Source: Opitutaceae bacterium (GTDB lineage: Bacteria; Verrucomicrobiota; Verrucomicrobiia; Opitutales; Opitutaceae). From it: a DNA stretch of 7,429 nt. Each line of letters starts with the position of its first letter. Position 1 is the stretch's first letter. Of this stretch, positions 1-5,100 are shown piece after piece. Under the pieces are notes generated by a model. The model worked only from the letters and a program-made list of their open reading frames with translations, had not been told where the DNA came from and searched no databases. A program made the position numbers and the translations under genes. The stretch is from NCBI GenBank assembly GCA_025352845.1, contig JANXSC010000397.1, positions 1-7,429 of the forward strand, written 5' to 3'.

Positions 1-147
1 AACGGACAGACGTTCGGCGGGTGGACCGGGACGGTGCTGACGATGTATGGGGTGTCGAGCAACGACAACGGGACCTACACGGCGGTGGCGACGAACGTGG
101 CGGGCACCGCCACGACCAATCCGGTGACACTGACGGTGACGCCTTAA
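1..147 (+). CDS. C-terminal end of an Ig-like-domain protein (5' partial)
   Basis: Frame 1 is open from the first base to a TAA at 145-147 and encodes 48 residues. The segment NDNGTYTAVATNVAGTA followed by PVTLTV is the typical end of a bacterial immunoglobulin-like domain: the D-x-G-x-Y motif of strand F, then the final strand G. The protein stops two residues after that strand, with no membrane segment or sorting signal. Such domains usually act as spacers or binding modules in large secreted proteins, so the missing upstream part probably holds the functional domain; its activity cannot be read here. The gene is convergent with the CE15-like gene, and the two stop codons are only 26 bp apart. 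The Ig strands resemble those of the pectin methylesterase in this window, but the gene lies on the opposite strand and is a separate unit. Confidence 0.8.
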   Translation, partial: NGQTFGGWTGTVLTMYGVSSNDNGTYTAVATNVAGTATTNPVTLTVTP

Positions 148-150
148 CGC

Positions 151-167
151 GCCTCGAATTTCGAGGC
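151..167. terminator. Hairpin between convergent genes, candidate bidirectional terminator
   Basis: GCCTCGAA-T-TTCGAGGC is a perfect 8-bp inverted repeat around one base. In RNA it would form a stem of about 6 bp with a 5-base loop. It lies 3 bp after the stop of the plus-strand gene and 6 bp after the stop of the minus-strand gene. On the plus strand it is followed by a modest T-rich stretch (GGGTTATTT). On the minus strand no T run follows. The position between two converging stop codons is the main support; the short stem and weak U tract keep confidence moderate. Confidence 0.5.
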
Positions 168-173
168 ACTGGG

Positions 174-1580
174 TTATTTCTGGGCTTGGGTCACGGTGGC
201 ACGCGCCGGTGCAGCGTCGAGTTCCGCTTCGGTCGGGAAGCGATTGAAGGTGCGGTCGATTTCTTTGCCGAGCAGGTGCTGATCGGCGAAAGCAAGCAGC
301 GCACTCCAGTCGTCGGCGTTGAAGGTATGGCCGTGCGGCGCATAGTTGACGCCGAGTTTTTCGGCCGCGCCGAGGAGCGCGTAGGCGGGCTGCGCACCGA
401 GGATGGATTGGCGCACGGCCTCGGGATACGAGATCGCATCGGCGTCGCCCTCGAGCGCGATGAAGGCGCGCGGGGCGCAGGCGGCGAGGAACCAGTGCTC
501 GTCGAACGGGAGCTTTTCGCGCTGGCCGCGGAATTCGTGGAGGTGCGGCGAAAACCAGTTCGGATACTTTGTGACCATGAGGTCGAGCGTCTCGCTCTTG
601 CGCGGGCCGGCGAAGCGATGCGCGCCGATGCCACCGCCGCCGGTCACGACGGGTGCGCCCAGCGCGAGGCGTTCGTCGAAGGCCGCGGCGACCATTGCGG
701 ATTTGCCCGTGCGCGACGCACCGGTGACGATCAGTTTTTTCCCGGCGATCGCCGGATCGGTCACAAGGTAATCGACGATGCGCGAGACGCCCCAGGCCCA
801 GCTGCGCAGCAAGCCCCAGTCGTAGCCGGGATACGCGGAAAAGAAACGTGTGGTGCGAAACGACCAGCTGCCGTCGGCCTCGCGCAGCGTGGTGTCTTCG
901 CCGCAGTCGTTGTTGTTAAAGGTGACGTAGGCGTAGCCGTGGGCGAGCGCGGCATTGGTGGCGGCGATGCGCTCGGGGTCCGCGGGGCCGCGGCCCGCAC
1001 CGGGAATTTCTGCGGCGGGTGAAGCCACGCCGCCACCGACGACGAGGAGGACGTTGACGCCGCGGCCTTGGGTCGGGCCGTTGGGCAGACGCGACAGCGG
1101 CGTCGCGCCGGGCGGGGTGCCGGCGGGCGCGATCACGGCGGGAAATGGGCCGGGGCCGGCGGGCGTGTAGATGCCGATGTCGAGCGAGAGTTTTTCCTGC
1201 GGTCCAAACGTGAGGTGCATGAGCCGGTAGGTGAACTTGCCGTCGGCGAGCGACTGCGTTTTCACGACGCGCCCCTTCACGTTGCCGGGTGCGGCGGGAG
1301 CCTGACCGACGGCGTAGCATTCGAGCGTGCGGAGAATCTCGGCGCGCCGTGCGGGCCATTGCGCGGCGGAGGTGACGCGCGTGCCGTCGTTCATCGTGAG
1401 GACGTCGGGCAGTGCGGGGCGCGCGGGAAGTTCGTTTACGCCGGGAAGTTTTCCCATCGGCGTGGCGATGGGCGGGACGGGAATCTCGCGCGGCTCGTCA
1501 GCGGCAATGAGGGTAAGAGCGAGTGCGAGGAAAGCGAGAGACAGGAAGAAAGGGAGACGGGGAGATGAAGTGAATTTCAT
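174..1580 (-). CDS. Secreted CE15-like (glucuronoyl esterase family) alpha/beta hydrolase
   Basis: The product is 468 residues. Residues 1 to about 27 form a signal peptide (hydrophobic core 11-25, cleavage near LIAA|DEP) with no lipobox cysteine, so it is probably periplasmic or secreted. The serine-nucleophile motif is GASRTGKSA at 287-295, with Ser289 the predicted nucleophile and Arg290 and Lys293 as is typical of carbohydrate esterase family 15. Other family-like blocks are GLLRSWAWGVSRIVDYL (257-273), LPFDEHWF (357-364), APR (369-371) and PHGHTFNADDW (415-425), which holds the candidate catalytic His418 (His416 is the alternative). The acidic residue usually found about 20 residues after the serine is replaced by glycines (TGGGGIGAH, 313-321), so the acid may be Asp379 or Asp381 in EGDAD. 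Characterised CE15 enzymes cleave esters of glucuronic acid; beside a pectin methylesterase a pectin uronate ester is an alternative substrate. The ATG start precedes the signal peptide directly, but no Shine-Dalgarno sequence is visible before it. It is the last gene of the minus-strand block. Confidence 0.82.
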   Translation of the reverse strand: MKFTSSPRLPFFLSLAFLALALTLIAADEPREIPVPPIATPMGKLPGVNELPARPALPDVLTMNDGTRVTSAAQWPARRAEILRTLECYAVGQAPAAPGNVKGRVVKTQSLADGKFTYRLMHLTFGPQEKLSLDIGIYTPAGPGPFPAVIAPAGTPPGATPLSRLPNGPTQGRGVNVLLVVGGGVASPAAEIPGAGRGPADPERIAATNAALAHGYAYVTFNNNDCGEDTTLREADGSWSFRTTRFFSAYPGYDWGLLRSWAWGVSRIVDYLVTDPAIAGKKLIVTGASRTGKSAMVAAAFDERLALGAPVVTGGGGIGAHRFAGPRKSETLDLMVTKYPNWFSPHLHEFRGQREKLPFDEHWFLAACAPRAFIALEGDADAISYPEAVRQSILGAQPAYALLGAAEKLGVNYAPHGHTFNADDWSALLAFADQHLLGKEIDRTFNRFPTEAELDAAPARATVTQAQK

Positions 1581-1607
1581 GGGGCGAGGTGAAAGAGCGG
1601 TGCGCTT

Positions 1608-1635
1608 GCCATTCTGCGCTGCGCTCAGAATGACA
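1608..1635 (-). repeat. REP-like palindromic intergenic element
   Basis: On the minus strand the element begins TGTCATTCTGAGCGCAGCG and ends CAGAATGGC. CATTCTG (1626-1632) and CAGAATG (1610-1616) are perfect 7-bp arms around a GC-rich 9-base centre. From memory, a GTCATTCTGAGCG...AGAAT element of this kind is dispersed between genes in many GC-rich soil and water bacteria. Here it sits between the GH28 remnant and the CE15-like gene, 28 bp before the latter's start codon, where it would be transcribed as a hairpin in the leader or the intercistronic RNA. Only one copy is present in the window, so repetitiveness is not shown by this sequence alone. Confidence 0.55.
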
Positions 1636-1636
1636 A

Positions 1637-1665
1637 ATTTGTTGGGATGTCCACCACGCTGTCAG
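1637..1665 (-). promoter_or_regulatory. Weak sigma70-like promoter candidate for the CE15-like gene
   Basis: On the minus strand CTGACA (1665-1660, five of six matches to TTGACA) is followed after 17 bases by ACAAAT (1642-1637, three of six matches to TATAAT). The -10 box lies in the only AT-rich pocket of the spacer, which is itself a perfect 10-bp palindrome, ACAAATTTGT (1633-1642). If used, transcription would start just before the REP-like element. This is a weak match, and co-transcription from the upstream pectin methylesterase gene is equally possible. Confidence 0.2.
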
Positions 1666-1682
1666 TGCTGGCGGCGCAGCGA

Positions 1683-2060
1683 TCACGGCTTCGCGGCGGG
1701 CGCGATGGAGTTCGCGCTCTTGCCTTTCCTTGCCGGTTCGATGGTGACGTGCTGAAACGCGATCGAGCCGGCGTGCGAAATCACCACGGTGTTTTCGGCG
1801 CCATGGAACGTGCAGTCGGTAAACCGCGCGCCGTCGATCACCGCGCCGGCAAAACCCGCAATCCGCAGGACGCGCCCGCCGCCCGCGACCGCACCGTGCG
1901 CGGTGATGACGAAATCGCGCGCGGGAAACGTCGGCGCCTTGATGCGCGCGAGGATCGCGGGGACGGCGTCCCAGCCGATGGGAGCGGGAGCCGCGTGATT
2001 GACGGAAAAAAGTGCGAGGAAAACGACGGGGGCGACGAGGGCGGGCAGGCGGAATTTCAC
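1683..2060 (-). pseudogene. Internally deleted GH28 polygalacturonase remnant
   Basis: Taking the GTG at 2060 as the start gives 125 residues; the frame stays open upstream to about 2150. Residues 1-24 are a signal peptide (MKFRLPALVAPVVFLALF then SVNHAAPAP). Residues 30-59 (WDAVPAILARIKAPTFPARD then FVITAHGAVA) match the N-terminus I recall for Opitutaceae GH28 enzymes, just before their ADG-x-TD block. Residues 72-113 (GAVIDGARFTDCTFHGAEN, then HAGSIAFQHVTIEPARK) look like the last beta-helix coils of the same family. The whole middle is missing: none of the GH28 catalytic motifs (NTD, DD, GHG, RIK) is present, and 125 residues is about a quarter to a third of a normal enzyme. The join falls near GGGRVLRIAG (about 1860-1890). 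The frame is intact, so a small secreted protein may still be made, but it cannot be a hydrolase. It follows the pectin methylesterase stop by 67 bp. An unrelated small beta-rich protein is the alternative. Confidence 0.68.
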
Positions 2061-2084
2061 GAAGGGAAAGACGGCGCGGATGGA

Positions 2085-2112
2085 GCGGGGGATGCTTTTT
2101 TCGCACCCCCGC
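2085..2112 (-). terminator. Strong intergenic hairpin, candidate terminator or mRNA stabiliser
   Basis: On the minus strand GCGGGGGTGC, a GAAAAAA loop and GCATCCCCCGC can pair as a 10-bp GC-rich stem with one bulged T. It begins 15 bases after the stop of the pectin methylesterase gene and ends before the proposed GH28-remnant start. No T run follows on the minus strand, so it is not a canonical intrinsic terminator. It could attenuate read-through into the downstream genes or protect the 3' end of the long transcript. The upstream start codons of the remnant's open frame would lie within or before this hairpin, which favours the GTG at 2060. Confidence 0.45.
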
Positions 2113-2127
2113 CCGCGAACAGAAACT

Positions 2128-5100
2128 TTACGGCAGCTCGTAGAATTCAATCAGCGCGAGGCCGATCGCGCCGTCGGCGCTCGTGACCTGCGCGGTGTAG
2201 AGGCCGGGGGCGAGGTTGAGGAGCAGCGCGGAGTCGGTGGTGCCGGCCGTCAGCGGAAACGCGCCGGCCTCGACGTTGGCGGCGGTGATCGCGATGGCGT
2301 CGGGGCTGGCGGCGAGGCCGGCGTTTTGCGCCACGAGGCGCGAGCCCGAGTAGAGCGAGAGCACGGGGCGCGCGAGGAATCCGACGACGCCGGCCTGCGC
2401 GAGGCTCGGGCCGACGGCGCGCACGAGCATGCGCTTCGGCACGGTGCCGGAGACGAGCACGCCGGCGATGAGCGTGTTGTCGCCGGAGCCGGCGAGGGCG
2501 AGGCTTGAGAGGTTGATGAGCCGCTGGCCGGCCGCACCGGTGGTGAGGTCGTAGATTTCGACGAGGCCGACGCCGGTGGCACCGGGCGTCGCGCTCGTCA
2601 TCATCGCGGTGTAGGCCCCGGGATTGAGGCGGGTGCGAATCGCGGAATCGGCGGCGGTCGCGCCGAGCGGAAACGCGCCGGCGAGCAGCGCGCCGGCGGC
2701 GACATCGGCGGAGTTGAGCGCGGTGCCCCAGCGCGTGTTAGTCGCGATGACCAGGCTGCCGCTGAAGAGATCGAGTTTCGGGGCGGCGAGAGGGTTGGTC
2801 ACGCCGAAGACCGAGAGCGTGGGGCCGACCGCGCGGACCAGGACATCGACCGGCGAGTCGCCGACGAGGACGAAGCCGACCGTGGCGGAGCCGCCGGCGA
2901 CGAGGCCGGCGCGCGTGGAGATTTCCCGGAAGCGCTGCCCGCCGGCGATGGAGTCGTTCGCGCCACTGAAGCCTGCCGTGCCGGCAGTGCCCGTAACGGT
3001 GCCGCCCGCGACCGTGCAGGCGATGTCCTGCGTGCCAAGGGTGGCGGTGAGTTTGCCGGCGCTGTCGATGGTCGCCGTGCCGGCGCTGAGCTGCGCGCCG
3101 TTTTGCACGAGCACGTAACCCTGACCACCGCCGCCGACGATCACGTAGGTGGTCGCGGCGGATTCCGCCGTGCCGGCCTGATAGTAACCGGAGATGGCGG
3201 AGGTCGCGCCGCTGGAGCGCGTGCCGGCGAGGGCGAGGCCGGCGAAGGTGCCCGTGATCGCGCCGTTGGCGGCGATGGTGGCGTCGACGCCACCGGTGAG
3301 ATTCGCGGTGAAGCGCGCGCGGCCGTTGGCATCGACGGAAATTTTTCGCGCGAGATAGGCGATGCCGCCGCTGTTGCCGAGGAAGACGCCGGTGCCGTCG
3401 TCGCGCACGAAGAGCGCGAATGTGCCGCCGCCCGCGATGGTGCCGAAATACGTGCCGGCGGAGCGCGCGCGCGGCACCGCGAGCACGGCGGGGGCGCTTG
3501 TGATGGAGCCGGAGGCGTTCGTCACCTGCACCGTGTAGGTGCCGGCGGCGACGGGCTGGACGTTGGGCAGCACGAGCGTGGCGTCGGTGGCGCCGACATA
3601 GACCGGCGCACCGACAGGCGTGAAGCCGACGAACGAATCGAGCGTGAGCGTGACGGCGGCCGCACTCGTGTTGAGAAACATGAATCCGAGCTGGTTGAAC
3701 GACGTGGCGGCGGGCGGCACGTCGGGATTGGTGTAGGCGCTCTGGCTGAAGCCGGTGCCGCGGAGCCATACGCCCGCGACGCCGGTGCCGGAGTTGGTGC
3801 CGAGCGAGACGCCCGTCACGCTGCGCACGAGGCGAAGCGTGAACGTATAAGGCACGCTGTCACTGAGCACGCCGGTGTTTTCGCCGACGCCGGTGCCGAG
3901 GCTGGCGAAGGCGGTGCCGTTGAGGAGGCTCGGCGAGGTGCCGTCGCCGTTGCGGCGGCGGAGCTCGACGGTGCTGCCGCCGGCGGCGCGACCGTTGATC
4001 CAGGTGAAATAGCCACCGTCGTCGGCGAAGGTCGTGCCGGAGTTGGTGCCGTTGTTGTTGAAGAGGCCGACGCCGATGGCGCGCGTGCCGGCGGAAATGT
4101 TGGAGAGGCCGCCGGTAGTGGTGAAGTTGAACGAGACCTCGGCGATGGTGCCGGGCGCGGCGGAGGTCAGGTTGAACGGCACGAAGTTCGTCGTGTAGAG
4201 CGTGGCGCGCTGGCCGGCGGGAATCGTCAAGGAGACTTTCCCATCCACCGCCGTCGCGAGCGCGCGGGAGGAGGTTTCGTCAAAGACGCTCCACGCGAGC
4301 TGCGCGGGCGCGGCGCTCACGTTGGCGACGGGGTTCGCGATGGCGACGCCGTCCTTGAACCACTGGTAGGTCGGCTGCGGCGCGCCGGTGGCGACGACGG
4401 TGAGGCGGATGAGCGAGCCTGGCGTAACGGTCTGCGACGCGGGCGAGACGTCGATCGTCGGCGCGAGCTGCGGGTTCCAGCCGGAGAGGACGAACGCGGG
4501 GTTGCGCAACTGCGCAGCGGTGGCGGCGTCGATCTGCTTCGAGGAAGCATGACGCGCCCGCACGTCGAGCGTCGCGCCGTTGAGATCGGTGCTCTGGTAT
4601 TCCCAGTCCTGCACGGTGGCGGAGGTCGTCGCGTTATTGAGCTGCCAGCCGACGGGCAAAATATGCGGGCCCATCGCGCAGTTGATATAAACCGCCTGGC
4701 TGAACGGAAAATTTCCCGTGTTCGGATCGATGCGGCCGAGGTAGTAGCGCGAGGCGGTCGGCTCGCCGGTGAGCTGGCAGTCGACGAACACGAAACCGAT
4801 CTGGTTCTGGGCGTTGCGGACTTGCGTGTAGAAACCTTCCTGACCCGCGGTGTCGAGGGCCTTGAGTTCGCAGCGCTGGAAATACGCGGCGGCGGTGCCC
4901 CAGATGAAGTCGGTGTTTCCCTCGATGTAGCTGTCGGTGATGAACGTGCTGCCGGTGTTGCAGAGGAGCGTGTCCTGCCGGCTGCGAAGATTCACGCGAT
5001 TGATGAGGACGCGGAGGCCGTCGCACACAAACGCCTCGGCCTGCGAGCCGCCCTGCGGCGTGGGGTTGACGATCGTGATCGTCTCGAGCGTGAAATCGTT

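Noticed and set aside
21..1022. 333-codon open frame on the plus strand
   Set aside because: It runs antisense through the CE15-like gene and overlaps the true Ig-domain frame; its composition is typical of a GC-rich shadow frame.
2061..2150. Longer N-terminus for the GH28 remnant reaching back into the methylesterase gene
   Set aside because: The extra 30 residues are basic and not signal-peptide-like, and the frame would run through the GC-rich hairpin; the GTG at 2060 gives a clean signal peptide.
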